NCBI GenBank assembly: GCA_024693325.1
Contig: JAILLA010000100.1
Coordinates: forward strand, 62,001 to 126,000
DNA length: 64,000 nt
Reading direction: 5' to 3'
Source: Solobacterium sp.
GTDB taxonomy: Bacteria > Bacillota_I > Bacilli_A > Erysipelotrichales > Erysipelotrichaceae
Numbering within the stretch: the stretch's first letter is position 1; the number at the start of each line of letters is the position of its first letter. The notes beneath the pieces were generated by a model. The model had not been told where the DNA came from and ran no database searches. It worked only from the letters and a program-made list of their open reading frames with translations. Position numbers and translations under genes: made by a program. Positions 43,401 to 51,783 of this stretch are shown piece after piece.

Positions 43401-44764
43401 GCGTTTCTGACCATGTCATTGGAAATGTTGGTCTTTGCGGTAATGAATGCCGGGATCGGGAACGGCGGTTTGATGAACATCTGCATCCTGTCTATGACAG
43501 CACCGTGCTTCATACGGACAGCGCCGAATTCGATGATCGAATCATACTTCGCTGACAATCCTGTCGTTTCAAGGTCAAAGCATACGTACTGTTCATCATC
43601 CAGTTTGTGATCGGTCAGATTCCTGACGATCGTCAGCTGATCATTGACTGCGTTGACCTCACAGCCGAGAACGACCTTGAACTCCCTGTCGGAGCCCTTT
43701 TTCAGCTTGGAAGCTGTATTATATGCTTTTACGAATGACTGTACATCCGCATGGTCCGTGATTGCGATACCGCGATGGCCGAGATTCCAAGCATGTTTAA
43801 CAACGCTTTCTGCGTCGCACACAGCATCCATTTCACTCATATTCGTGTGGCAGTGCAACTCGACTCTCTTCGGGTCTGCTGTGTCCGTAAGCTTTACGGA
43901 ATCCAGCTTTTCCATCTGCGTCACTTCACATACCAGGTCATTGGCATATTTATCGTTGACGATATTGCCGTATATGCGGATTCGCTGCCCTTCCTTGATA
44001 TCGTCGATCTCTTCACGGGAAAACAGCTTGCCTTCAAAGCGCTTTGCAATGATCGCGTCTTCCCCGTCAAATACGGAAAGACTCTGGATAATATGTTTGT
44101 TGGCACGAATCTCGAAATTCTCAATATTGAATACAACACCTTCGAACTGGATGTTTTCCATCGGTGTGTTGGCTTCTTTCAGCTTCAGTTCGGTATAGTT
44201 TTCCGGCTTCGGTCTGTAATATTTCTTTTTGGCAGGCTTTTCAGCCGCGGGAGCAGGATTCTCAGACGGTACGGGAACGGATACCTCTCCGATCTCCGCA
44301 GCATTGATGACTGCCATTTCACAGGATGTATGAAGATCCTTGAGGCCGATCTGCACGAGCAGTTCATTCAGTCTCGGCAGCATCTCCCCGCTCAGCGCGC
44401 AGTCCGACTCATCAGTAAACAGGAAGATGAGCTTCCTGTCAGCTTCCTCAAAGCGGATCACGGCGTCAGAGAAAACAGAAAGCCGGTCATTGGCTGCCGC
44501 AAAGGAATCCAGGTACTTCTGCAGTTCCGACGTACGGACACGGCAGTTTTCGGGATCGATATACAGGAATGTCTTCATCTGAAGCATCGTATCCAGTTCA
44601 TCAAGGAGGTCTTCATAATCCGAATATGAAAGAAAATCAGATGTATGGACACAGATCTCCGCATGTCCGTCAGATTTATAGAACCTGACCGAACTGATCT
44701 CCGCATCATATAAAGCATCCGGCAATGTACTGTCTTTCAGTATTTCTTTCACCAATAAACTCAT
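40424..44764 (-). CDS. polC: DNA polymerase III alpha subunit PolC (Gram-positive type)
   Basis: PolC is the replicative polymerase with built-in 3'-5' exonuclease. The 1,446-residue protein has an N-terminal domain, an OB-fold (GVVFNIENFEIRANKH), and a PHP domain split by the exonuclease (HCHTNMSEMDAVCDAE, ITDHADVQS). The exonuclease shows CFDLETTGLSAKYDS, HNATFDYFFLNDE and HRADYDAEA. The polymerase active site includes PDIDLNFSNEYQ, and the helix-hairpin-helix and C-terminal regions follow. The last residues QMSLF form a beta-clamp binding motif. ATG 44762-44764 is chosen with AGAGGTG upstream; the ORF extends 12 codons further without a better site. Confidence 0.96.
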   Translation of the reverse strand: MSLLVKEILKDSTLPDALYDAEISSVRFYKSDGHAEICVHTSDFLSYSDYEDLLDELDTMLQMKTFLYIDPENCRVRTSELQKYLDSFAAANDRLSVFSDAVIRFEEADRKLIFLFTDESDCALSGEMLPRLNELLVQIGLKDLHTSCEMAVINAAEIGEVSVPVPSENPAPAAEKPAKKKYYRPKPENYTELKLKEANTPMENIQFEGVVFNIENFEIRANKHIIQSLSVFDGEDAIIAKRFEGKLFSREEIDDIKEGQRIRIYGNIVNDKYANDLVCEVTQMEKLDSVKLTDTADPKRVELHCHTNMSEMDAVCDAESVVKHAWNLGHRGIAITDHADVQSFVKAYNTASKLKKGSDREFKVVLGCEVNAVNDQLTIVRNLTDHKLDDEQYVCFDLETTGLSAKYDSIIEFGAVRMKHGAVIDRMQMFIKPPFPIPAFITAKTNISNDMVRNAATFKECADDILNWIGDDVLVAHNATFDYFFLNDELRRIGKEPLKNTVIDTLDMSRAILKERRAYRLGNISRYYHIPYDEEVAHRADYDAEALSGVFLCLLKDANDLGAVTVRDLQEKIQDENAFKKVRRYHANLLAKNHAGLKALYHLVTISNTKTLAVMGKAAGKEAAEVAAEPRVLKRDIDAHRENLIVSAGCYNSELFEIACNGDDQRLEECMKWYDMIELQPLANFTCFVAMGNVPDMNRVRQVQKRIIEMAQKLHIPVCATSDAHYCTPDQKTFRDVYIMSQGVGGAIHPLYIRDDALRYRTKNPDQHIRTTKEMLEEFAWLDDEQLIRRIVIEEPNRIFDMIEEVRPVPAGTFPPTIEGSDDKLRKICHDTAMRMYGFEGKVPEYVTNRLDGELDNIIRNGFGVHYYIAHLLVKKSNEDGYVVGSRGSVGSSFTATMSGITEVNPLAPHYLCPSCRYSEFIDDPGVKSGFDLPDKVCPHCGAVMKGNGHNIPFQTFLGFNADKTPDIDLNFSNEYQWRAHAFIKEVFGADHAFRAGTIGTVADKTAYGYVSGYCEKMNITNMRRPMRDYLAKGCQNVKRTTGQHPGGIIIIPEEYEAEDFTPVQYPANDPTADWKTTHYDFHDIHDNVLKFDILGHVDPTAMRLMQNIADVKPMDIPMNDPETLSLFYEDKALQADPKLYHQETGALGLPEFGTRTTRRVLEETRPHHFSDLVIISGLSHGTDVWSGNAQVLVQQGHPLSEVIGCRDDIMTYLLEKKLEPIDAFKTMEDVRKGRGLRPEQEENMKAHNVPDWYIDSCKKIKYMFPKAHAVAYVMMAVRIAWYKVHEPWNFYIQYLSLRCDAYEIETMTKDIQTVRDRMSDISARMDRFSTNPASNKERSLYDTLEVVEEMMARGYRVGNVDLYRSLATTFTIDPKDKHTIIPPFVVIDGLGANVARSIEEARKKGAFLSKEDILKRTQLSAALMRKLEVLGCLDGMQERNQMSLF

Positions 44765-44846
44765 ATGCACCTCTGAACTCCCGTAAATGATAGCATACAT
44801 TTAGCCTGAAGTCAGAGATTGACATTCAGCGGAAACATGTTCCGTT

Positions 44847-44869
44847 AAAAAAACGGACCTTCCGGTCCG
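44847..44869 (-). terminator. Terminator of the DUF4956 gene
   Basis: CGGACC and GGTCCG pair around GGAA and are followed by TTTTTTT on the minus strand, 7 bp past the stop codon. It insulates polC from upstream transcription. Confidence 0.85.
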
Positions 44870-44875
44870 CAAGTA

Positions 44876-45550
44876 TTACAGTTCCTGAGCTGCGGCAGCC
44901 TGGTGTCCGCAGGCAATGCTGAGATTGCCGTTTCTTGTCCGCAGTTCATCGATCATTTTCTTTTCTGCTTTTTCGTCCTTCAGCCTGATCTCATATGTCA
45001 GCTGGTACATCGTACCGAGATTCACTGTCTTGGAAGAGACCAGTCTGCTGGATGTCGTGTATTTTTCCATCAGGTCATCGAATACCGTCGTGTAATCAAG
45101 ATCCTCCGGGATCGTGATCCTGAGTGACCTGACACTCTGATCTTCGTCAAATACCGGAATACGTGCCGTCATGACAAACAGAAGCGAGATCAGCAATGCA
45201 CAGCATACTGCAAGCCAGATATATCCCATGCCTGTCATCAGACCTGCACCCATTGCGAGGAAGATGATCACGATGTCACTTGCCTTGCCGGGCAGTGAAC
45301 GGAAACGGACCAGTGAGAAGCTGCCTGCCACCGCTACACCGACGCCGAGATTTCCATTCACCATCAGAATGATCATCTGTACGACTGCCGGCAGGATGAC
45401 GACCGAGATCAGGAAGTTCCTGCTCGGGTGTTCTGTATATTTATATGCGAGTGCAATGATCATGCCGCATACGATGCTGGCGGCTGTGCATGCAAGTACC
45501 TGGCTGATACTCAGGTATGAAGTTGTTCCTGTTAATATTGAGCTGAACAT
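44876..45550 (-). CDS. DUF4956 membrane protein
   Basis: This 224-residue protein has four to five N-terminal membrane helices (LACTAASIVCGMIIALAY, NFLISVVILPAVVQMIILM, DIVIIFLAMGAGLMTGMGY, LAVCCALLISLLFVMTA). The family core GNLGVGVAVAGSFSLVRFRS is followed by PGKASDI. The C-terminal 90 residues form a soluble, ACT/MgtC-like domain (SLRITIPEDLDYTTVFDDLM). DUF4956 genes commonly sit beside VTC-domain polyphosphate polymerase genes, as here (19-bp overlap). A transport or channel role is inference. Confidence 0.88.
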   Translation of the reverse strand: MFSSILTGTTSYLSISQVLACTAASIVCGMIIALAYKYTEHPSRNFLISVVILPAVVQMIILMVNGNLGVGVAVAGSFSLVRFRSLPGKASDIVIIFLAMGAGLMTGMGYIWLAVCCALLISLLFVMTARIPVFDEDQSVRSLRITIPEDLDYTTVFDDLMEKYTTSSRLVSSKTVNLGTMYQLTYEIRLKDEKAEKKMIDELRTRNGNLSIACGHQAAAAQEL

Positions 45551-46308
45551 ACTGTTGTCCTCCTGTCTGTTCTGTATGTTTCTGTATTGAATACCGGGAT
45601 GATGTTCCGGCGGATCTGCTGATTCATGATATTTCTGTAGATGTTTCCGTATTTGGAAAATGATGTGCGCTTGAGTCCCATTTCAGAGAGGATGTCAGTG
45701 AGCCACATCGGACATCTGTCGCTGGCTTTGATCTCGAGCAGGACTGTATCCTCGTCGATCAGTCTCTGTTCCCTGCCGTTGGGATGCAGGGATATGTCAG
45801 ACGTTCTGTAAAGGATGTTTTCATCAAACGTCACCCTCACATCATCTTCGGAAACCGACTTCCAGCATGTCCTGTCATAGGATGCGTAGACCTTCATGAC
45901 CGGTTTGTAACGTCTGACGGAGTAGTCAAGCTCATCAGCGATCTGTGTATGGATATCAGGTCTGGTACCGTCTGTCATGTACCGGTACGCATCCTGTTCT
46001 TTCAGGGTGATCCGGCGTTTGCCGGTAAGTCCGTTGTATTTCTTTTTGATCTCCAGAAATACCGGTGTGCCTTCAGCCGGTTCAACATAAGATCTGATGC
46101 GCATCTTTTCTTTATATTCAGGATGTTCCAGACTGTTGATGACCATTCTGTCATCAGCTGTATCGCAGTAAACGTTATATACGGTATACCGGTGATACTG
46201 ATCCGGGACGAGCCTGTCACCGGCACGGTCCATAAATTCCCTGACCTGTGCGCGGTTCATTCTGTATTTGTATTCCGTTCTGAGAAAACTCTCGATCACG
46301 TTTGTCAT
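45532..46308 (-). CDS. VTC/CYTH-type polyphosphate polymerase domain protein
   Basis: This 258-residue protein is a stand-alone VTC domain. It shows the charged tunnel residues of the family: LRTEYKYRMN (residues 9-18), EYKEKMRIRSY, FLEIKKKYNGLTGKRRI, YDRTCWKSV, and LLEIKASDRCPMWLTDIL followed by SFSKYGNIYRN. In yeast VTC4 this domain makes polyphosphate from ATP. The bacterial homologues are less well known. There is no SPX domain or membrane anchor; the DUF4956 neighbour would provide the membrane. AGGAGG lies eight bases before the ATG. Confidence 0.88.
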   Translation of the reverse strand: MTNVIESFLRTEYKYRMNRAQVREFMDRAGDRLVPDQYHRYTVYNVYCDTADDRMVINSLEHPEYKEKMRIRSYVEPAEGTPVFLEIKKKYNGLTGKRRITLKEQDAYRYMTDGTRPDIHTQIADELDYSVRRYKPVMKVYASYDRTCWKSVSEDDVRVTFDENILYRTSDISLHPNGREQRLIDEDTVLLEIKASDRCPMWLTDILSEMGLKRTSFSKYGNIYRNIMNQQIRRNIIPVFNTETYRTDRRTTVCSAQY

Positions 46309-46462
46309 ATCCTGTTCCTCCTGACATCTGCAAGTTTATCTGAACTGAATGGATATTAACTGAGCGGTTTCTGAAGTTCATGTGAATTCTTAAGAAATTA
46401 TTTTTCACATTCGGGCCGCTCAAACATGGTAATATGATTAGGCTTATACAGGAGGCATGCTT

Positions 46463-47140
46463 ATGAATCGTTTTGCCGGATCAGTCATACTTTCCGCTCT
46501 GCTGTGTTTTTCTGCAGCAGGCTGTGCTGCAGGACCTGGCGCACAGACCGGAAAAGATGATGTCAGTGAAGTGAAAAACACCGTTGATGCTTATCTTGAA
46601 GCACTTGAACAAGGTGACCTGAAACGTTCCGCGGAATATCTGTCCGACAGCGGTGAAGGAAATCTTCTGACGCAGGAATTCTACAGTCAGACAGAACCGA
46701 TCAAGGAGATATTCAGTGATGTCGAAATGACTGATGAACTGAAAGGCCAGTATGATCACTTTATCGATCAGATCATCACGCTGTCATTTCAGTCTCATGA
46801 GACCGGTGAAGTCATCAGGATCAGCGACAGCGAATATCAGGTACATGCCGATATCACTTCTGTCGACTATGACGATATCAGCTATGCCGCAAGTTCCCTT
46901 CTGTCTTCCGGACGTGATCAGATCCTGACAGAAGAAAAAAGGAAGGAACTGAAACAGATCTATGATGAAAAAGGACAGACAGCGCTGGACAATGCGATCC
47001 TGAAAGAAATGTTCGATTATATGACTGAACATTTTGATGAGCTGGCTGAGAACTGTTCTTCCGTAAAAATCAGTACTGTATTTACCGTCACAAAAGAAAA
47101 CGACGTCTGGAAGATCACAGACGCCGGTTCCGGTCAATGA
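46463..47140 (+). CDS. Lipoprotein of unknown function
   Basis: The 225-residue protein has a lipoprotein signal with lipobox FSAAGC (Cys about residue 22). A helix-sheet fold follows, starting VKNTVDAYLEALEQGDLKRSAEYL, the pattern of many DUF4878/DUF5105-like extracytoplasmic domains, and ending VFTVTKENDVWKITDAGSG. I cannot name the family with certainty. AGGAGG lies seven bases before the ATG at 46463; an ATG at 46457 is too close to the ribosome site. An extended -10 (TGGTAATAT) precedes it. It is divergent from the VTC/DUF4956 pair and may belong to the same envelope function. Confidence 0.72.
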   Translation: MNRFAGSVILSALLCFSAAGCAAGPGAQTGKDDVSEVKNTVDAYLEALEQGDLKRSAEYLSDSGEGNLLTQEFYSQTEPIKEIFSDVEMTDELKGQYDHFIDQIITLSFQSHETGEVIRISDSEYQVHADITSVDYDDISYAASSLLSSGRDQILTEEKRKELKQIYDEKGQTALDNAILKEMFDYMTEHFDELAENCSSVKISTVFTVTKENDVWKITDAGSGQ

Positions 47141-47146
47141 TATCAC

Positions 47147-47166
47147 GCCGCGCAAAGCGGCTTTTT
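47147..47166 (+). terminator. Terminator of the lipoprotein gene
   Basis: GCCGC and GCGGC pair around GCAAA, followed by TTTTT. It lies between the convergent lipoprotein and phzF genes. Confidence 0.8.
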
Positions 47167-47941
47167 AAATGTTCAGTTCACAAACAGCGAACAGGACGGC
47201 CTTGCCGCGGATCCTGATCCTGTCTCCGGCAAGCTCGCAATACAGTGTCCCGCCTCTGGCGGAAGCCTGGTATGCAGTGACGGATGTCCTGTCCAGAACG
47301 CCTGCCCAGTAATCAGCTACCTGACAATGTGCTGAACCGCATACGGGATCTTCAATGATCCCGGCTTTCGGGCAGAAGCTTCTCGTCACGCAGTCGGCGT
47401 CTTTTCCCGGAGCTGTCACATTCTGCAGCCTGCCCGGCAGCTGTTCTACCAGTGAGATATCAGGCTTCATATTTCTGACGGTCTCTTCATCATCATAAAC
47501 ACAGATCAGGTCCATTCCAAGAACTGCCTTGACGGGTCTGGCACCGAATGCCTGTTCCATCGCATCGGTCACTTCGATCTCATGCAGGTCATATGTAGGG
47601 AAATCCAGTTCATATGTATCATCGATCCTGGTGACTTTGAGTTTACCGCTCATCGTTATAAACTCTACGGACTGCGCTTCTGTTTCATAATGATTCAGCA
47701 GAACAAAGCCTGTCGCAAGCGTTGCGTGTCCGCAGAGATTGATCTCTACCGTAGGCGTAAACCAGCGCAGACGGTAGAGATCCCCTTCTTTAACGGTAAA
47801 TGCTGTCTCGGAAAGATTGTTTTCCGCTGCGATCTGCTTCATCAGTCTGTCATCAGGCCATTCATCAAGAACACATACCGCAGCGGGATTGCCGCAGAAC
47901 AGCTGATCGGTAAATGCGTCCACAAGATATTGTCTGATCAT
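47165..47941 (-). CDS. PhzF family isomerase/epimerase-like protein
   Basis: This protein of 258 residues has the diaminopimelate epimerase-like double fold. It opens RQYLVDAFTDQLFCGNPAAV, has the catalytic-Glu motif NNLSETAF, then RLRWFTPTVEINLCGHATLA and the C-terminal IEDPVCGSAHC motif of PhzF proteins. The true substrate in this organism is unknown and no phenazine genes occur nearby. ATG 47939-47941 is preferred because AGAGGAG is eight bases upstream; seven in-frame codons precede it. It has little promoter space, lying 20 bp past the terminator of the HerA-like gene. Confidence 0.9.
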   Translation of the reverse strand: MIRQYLVDAFTDQLFCGNPAAVCVLDEWPDDRLMKQIAAENNLSETAFTVKEGDLYRLRWFTPTVEINLCGHATLATGFVLLNHYETEAQSVEFITMSGKLKVTRIDDTYELDFPTYDLHEIEVTDAMEQAFGARPVKAVLGMDLICVYDDEETVRNMKPDISLVEQLPGRLQNVTAPGKDADCVTRSFCPKAGIIEDPVCGSAHCQVADYWAGVLDRTSVTAYQASARGGTLYCELAGDRIRIRGKAVLFAVCELNI

Positions 47942-47960
47942 ATCAGTTACTCCTCTTTTC

Positions 47961-47982
47961 AAAAGGCAGCCGCCGGGCTGCC
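47961..47982 (-). terminator. Terminator of the recG-to-HerA-like operon
   Basis: GGCAGCC and GGCTGCC pair around CGGC and are followed by TTTTGAAAA on the minus strand, 7 bp after the HerA-like stop. The T-run is short, so some read-through into phzF is likely and may supply its transcription. Confidence 0.7.
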
Positions 47983-47989
47983 CATATCA

Positions 47990-49486
47990 TTATTTCAAAA
48001 GATTTTTCAGAAGCTTCTTGGCTGAACGTACGCCCATGTTGACGAGCTCATTCTGGAGCTTGTTGGACGCCTTCCTGGCAAGTTTTTCTTCCCAGGACTT
48101 CTCGTTGGCTTTCTTGGCTGCAGCGCGTTCCTCTGCCTTGCGGCGTGCTTCTTCTTCCTTCTCCGCCTGCTTCGCAGCATCGGCTTTCGCTTTCATCTCT
48201 TCCTCTGCAGCATAGATCTCGGGCAGATCTTCAAATGCAGACTGAGCATCGAGCGTACGCTCGTATTTGCCGTAAATGGAGTCGGTTTCGATTGCGTATG
48301 CGACACGGTTGGGATCCGCTACCTTCATCGATGAATGAGGCGGCAGGATCTTTGTCTTCTGGACGATCGTCGGTGCTCCGTCTTCATCAAGTGCGGATAC
48401 AAGTGCCTGTCCTGTCTTGAGTGCAGTGATCATCTCGAATGTGTCAAACTCGGGATTTGCCCTGAAAGCATTGGCAGCTGATTTGACGTTCTTGATCTCG
48501 CTGGGTGTATAGGCACGCAGTGAATGCTGGATACGGTGCGACAGCTGGGCAAGTACGGAGTTGGGAATATCCATCGGATTCTGAGTGATGAAGAATACGC
48601 AGACACCCTTGGAACGGATCAGCCTGACTGTCTGTTCGATCTGCTGGAGGAGCTGCTTCGGGGCGCCGTCAAACAGCAGATGCGCTTCATCAAAGAAGAA
48701 TGCGATCTTCGGCTTTTCAACATCACCGACTTCCGGCAGTCTGTCGTACAGTTCATCGAGCATCCACAGCATGAATGTGGAATACAGCAGAGGATGCTGG
48801 AACAGCTCGTCACATTCGATCATGTTCATGACACCGAGTCCTTTTTCAGTGACCATCCAGTCATCGATATCAAGCGCAGGTTCGCCGAAGAACTTGTCGC
48901 CGCCTTCTGTTTCGAGTTCCAGCAGTTTTCTCTGGATCGCGCCGACGCTCTGCTTGGAAATATTACCGTACTTGGATGTGTAGTCCTTGTAATGCTCACC
49001 GACATAAAGCGTCATAGCCTGAAGGTCCTTGAGGTCGATGATATCCAGTTCCATATCCTGGGCAACACGGAAAATGATATTGAGTACACCCTGCTGCGCG
49101 TCTGTCAGGTCCATGATCCTGCTCAGCATCATCGGACCCATCTGCTGCATGACGGCACGGATCGGATGACCGGCTTTCTGGTATATGTCAAAGAAATGGA
49201 CCGGGTATTTTCTCACATCATATGATTCAAGTCCCATGCTCTGCCAGCGTTCACGGATACCGTCCTCATCACCCGGGACGATCATTCCCGTCAGGTCGCC
49301 TTTGATGTCGGCGATGACAGTCGGAACTCCAAGCTCACTCAGGGATTCTGCAATCACTTTCAGCGTAACTGTTTTACCGGTACCGCTCGCTCCGGCAATG
49401 AATCCATGACGGTTCAGCTGGGCAGGATTCAGGTAGATCTCCTTGTCTCCGGCTTTACCGATCATAATCATGTTGTCTTTGATCAT
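47990..49486 (-). CDS. HerA-like ATPase (DUF853 family)
   Basis: This FtsK/HerA-type P-loop ATPase has 498 residues. Walker A is GASGTGKTVTLKVIAE (about residues 33-48), followed by ADIKGDLTGMIVPGDEDG. Walker B is KIAFFFDEAHLLFDGAP and a sensor segment reads FFITQNPMDIPNSVLAQLSHR. The C-terminus is a long charged coiled coil (EEARRKAEERAAAKKANEKS). Archaeal HerA works with NurA in DNA end processing; the bacterial DUF853 group has no settled role. No nurA is nearby. AGGAGG precedes the ATG by five bases. It is the last gene after galK. Confidence 0.88.
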   Translation of the reverse strand: MIKDNMIMIGKAGDKEIYLNPAQLNRHGFIAGASGTGKTVTLKVIAESLSELGVPTVIADIKGDLTGMIVPGDEDGIRERWQSMGLESYDVRKYPVHFFDIYQKAGHPIRAVMQQMGPMMLSRIMDLTDAQQGVLNIIFRVAQDMELDIIDLKDLQAMTLYVGEHYKDYTSKYGNISKQSVGAIQRKLLELETEGGDKFFGEPALDIDDWMVTEKGLGVMNMIECDELFQHPLLYSTFMLWMLDELYDRLPEVGDVEKPKIAFFFDEAHLLFDGAPKQLLQQIEQTVRLIRSKGVCVFFITQNPMDIPNSVLAQLSHRIQHSLRAYTPSEIKNVKSAANAFRANPEFDTFEMITALKTGQALVSALDEDGAPTIVQKTKILPPHSSMKVADPNRVAYAIETDSIYGKYERTLDAQSAFEDLPEIYAAEEEMKAKADAAKQAEKEEEARRKAEERAAAKKANEKSWEEKLARKASNKLQNELVNMGVRSAKKLLKNLLK

Positions 49487-49495
49487 ATTTTCCTC

Positions 49496-50758
49496 CTATC
49501 GGATCATAACGCCGCCGGCTTCCCTGATCCTGAGTACATAACTGCATCCCTTTCCGAATACGGATTCCATCAGGGAAATGTATGACTCAAGCAGATCATC
49601 CGGTACGAATGCCTGTATCGTTCCGGCAAAACCGCCGCCGTGAACTCTGTATGCGCCCCTCTCCTTCAGGACTTCTTCACTGAGCGCAAGTCCGACAGCC
49701 AGTGACTGATGTTTCCTGTCAGCCGGTACGGATATATTCTGAAGATATTTCCAGCTGGATGTGCCTGATTCCTTGATCAGTCTGAGCAGCTCGTCGGTGT
49801 TTCCGGCACGAAGCGCGTCAGCTTCCTGTTTTGCCCTATTTGTTTCATTCAGGAAATGGTAGGCACGCAGGAATGATCTGTCGCCTGCCTGCTCACGGAT
49901 TTCTCCGGCATGTTTGAGGAGGTCCTCCATCGTTACTTTATGCAGTTTTTCAGCTCCGCAGATACGTGCTGCCGCATACATTTCTTCCGGGATCTCAGTA
50001 TATTCTCCGGACAGATCAGCATGTGACTGTTTGCAGTCGGTCAGGACAAGAGACAGATGATCTCTCTCCAGATCCCAGTCAAGGCGTTCGATCTGAGGAT
50101 GAGCCGGATCATCGAAGTCGATCGCAACGCATCCGCCGCAGGCACTGGCAGTCTGGTCCATCAGGCCGCTGCCTTTACCGAAATAAACGTTTTCAGCATA
50201 CTGACCGATGATGGCGATCTCGACCGGCGTAACTTTTCCTTCATTGTAAAGTCCGGAGAAGATCGTTCCGATCAGGACTTCGAAGGCTGCGCTTGAAGAC
50301 ATGCCTGAGCCGGGAAGTACCTGGCTTTCGGCATAGATCTTGAGACCGCCGACCTTGTATCCTCTGTTGACGAATCCGGCAGCGATGCCTCTGATCAGCG
50401 ATTCGGTCGTATTCTTTTCTTCTTCCCTGACAGACAGATCAGTCAGATCGACCGGGTTCACTGTAAAGCCCGAACTTTCATAAACGACCTTCATATCATC
50501 TGTTTTGCTTGCTGCACCGGCAGTATCCAGTGAGATAGCTGCCGCAAGGACACGTCCGTTCTGATGATCTGTGTGGTTGCCACCGATCTCTGTTCTGCCG
50601 GGTGCGCTGAAGAGATGCACATCCGCATCCTGATCCGTGAAGTGATCAAGCAGTGCCGTCCAGCGTTTTGTTTCTTCTTTTAATTCATGTTCCGAATAGA
50701 CCTTGTTCAAAGGTGTTCCTTCGGACATGAGCAGCTGTTTCATTTCACTGACATTCAT
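49496..50758 (-). CDS. galK: Galactokinase
   Basis: GalK phosphorylates alpha-D-galactose at C1 (Leloir pathway). The 420-residue GHMP kinase has the galactokinase signature APGRTEIGGNHTDHQNGRVL (about residues 49-68), the ATP loop LPGSGMSSSAAFEVLIG, and the C-terminal GAYRVHGGGFAGTIQAFV motif. AGGAGG lies eight bases before the ATG. It overlaps galM by 14 bp. galT and galE are not in the window. Confidence 0.95.
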   Translation of the reverse strand: MNVSEMKQLLMSEGTPLNKVYSEHELKEETKRWTALLDHFTDQDADVHLFSAPGRTEIGGNHTDHQNGRVLAAAISLDTAGAASKTDDMKVVYESSGFTVNPVDLTDLSVREEEKNTTESLIRGIAAGFVNRGYKVGGLKIYAESQVLPGSGMSSSAAFEVLIGTIFSGLYNEGKVTPVEIAIIGQYAENVYFGKGSGLMDQTASACGGCVAIDFDDPAHPQIERLDWDLERDHLSLVLTDCKQSHADLSGEYTEIPEEMYAAARICGAEKLHKVTMEDLLKHAGEIREQAGDRSFLRAYHFLNETNRAKQEADALRAGNTDELLRLIKESGTSSWKYLQNISVPADRKHQSLAVGLALSEEVLKERGAYRVHGGGFAGTIQAFVPDDLLESYISLMESVFGKGCSYVLRIREAGGVMIR

Positions 50759-51782
50759 GATTTATTCCTCCTGTGCAAAGATGATACTCAGTTGTATTTG
50801 ACCGTGTTTCTCCCTTTTTCAGAAGCGGTGTTTCCGCATCATCAAGGTTGACCGCATCCGGTACATACTGTGTTTCAAAGCAGACCGAACTGCGGTATGG
50901 GAATACGCCTCCCTGTTTTCCGTGAACGGAATCACCGTTCAGGAAATTTGAGGAATACAGATGGAAACCAGGCAGGTCAGATCTGACTTCCATCGTCAGA
51001 TCATTGTTTCTGCAGGTGACCATCGTGCGCATACCGCATCCAGGCACTTCAAAGTGATGATCGTATCCGTTTCCGTTCCTGATGAATTCATCATCCGCAT
51101 CGATCCGTTCGCCGAGCAGATGGGGCTGACGGAAATCAAACGGTGTTCCTTCAACGCTCAATGCGTGTCCGTATGTCTGTCCGTCAGGATCTACCCTGCG
51201 GAAATGATCCGCATCAGTCTGTATGACGTGGTCCAGTGCTGTGTCGGAGCATGGTCCATTGAGATTGAAGAACGCATGGTTCGTCATAGAGAACAGCGTA
51301 TCTGCCTCAGCAGTACCTGTATATGTCACAGACCAGCCGTCTTCCAGCAGTCTGTAGACAGCCTGTACATGCAGGTCACCGGGATAACCCTGGTCTCCGT
51401 CTTTGCTGAAGAGACGGAAGATGATGTGATCCTCATGCGGTTCCGCATCCCAGATCCTGTCGGAGAATCCGATCAGTCCGCCATGAAGTGAATTCGGACC
51501 GTTGTTGACAGGTACGTGGAAGACAGTGCCGTTGAGTGTAAAGGTTCCTTTGGAGATCCTGTTGCATACTCTTCCGACAGAACAGCCCATGTACTGTACT
51601 TCATTCTGGTAACCTTTGACTTCCGTAAATCCCTGGACGATATCGCGGTTCAGCGGTCTGTAAACAGCGCTGACGAGAGCTGCTCCGAAATCAGACAGCG
51701 AAAGCTCGATGTTCTGATTTCTGATCGTGTACAGTCTTGCCTGAAGACCTTCATTTGTTGTTCCGAATTCCCTGCATTCCAT
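50745..51782 (-). CDS. galM: Aldose 1-epimerase (galactose mutarotase)
   Basis: GalM interconverts beta- and alpha-galactose so that GalK can use it. The 345-residue protein has the beta-sandwich fold with GCSVGRVCNRISKGTFTLNG, the catalytic His in TNHAFFNLNG, RRVDPDGQTY, and the catalytic Glu region CFETQYVPDAVN near the C-terminus. Its start follows the rnc stop by one base (GGTGAG upstream), and its end overlaps galK, so the pair is made together. Confidence 0.94.
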   Translation of the reverse strand: MECREFGTTNEGLQARLYTIRNQNIELSLSDFGAALVSAVYRPLNRDIVQGFTEVKGYQNEVQYMGCSVGRVCNRISKGTFTLNGTVFHVPVNNGPNSLHGGLIGFSDRIWDAEPHEDHIIFRLFSKDGDQGYPGDLHVQAVYRLLEDGWSVTYTGTAEADTLFSMTNHAFFNLNGPCSDTALDHVIQTDADHFRRVDPDGQTYGHALSVEGTPFDFRQPHLLGERIDADDEFIRNGNGYDHHFEVPGCGMRTMVTCRNNDLTMEVRSDLPGFHLYSSNFLNGDSVHGKQGGVFPYRSSVCFETQYVPDAVNLDDAETPLLKKGETRSNTTEYHLCTGGINHECQ

Positions 51783-51783
51783 T

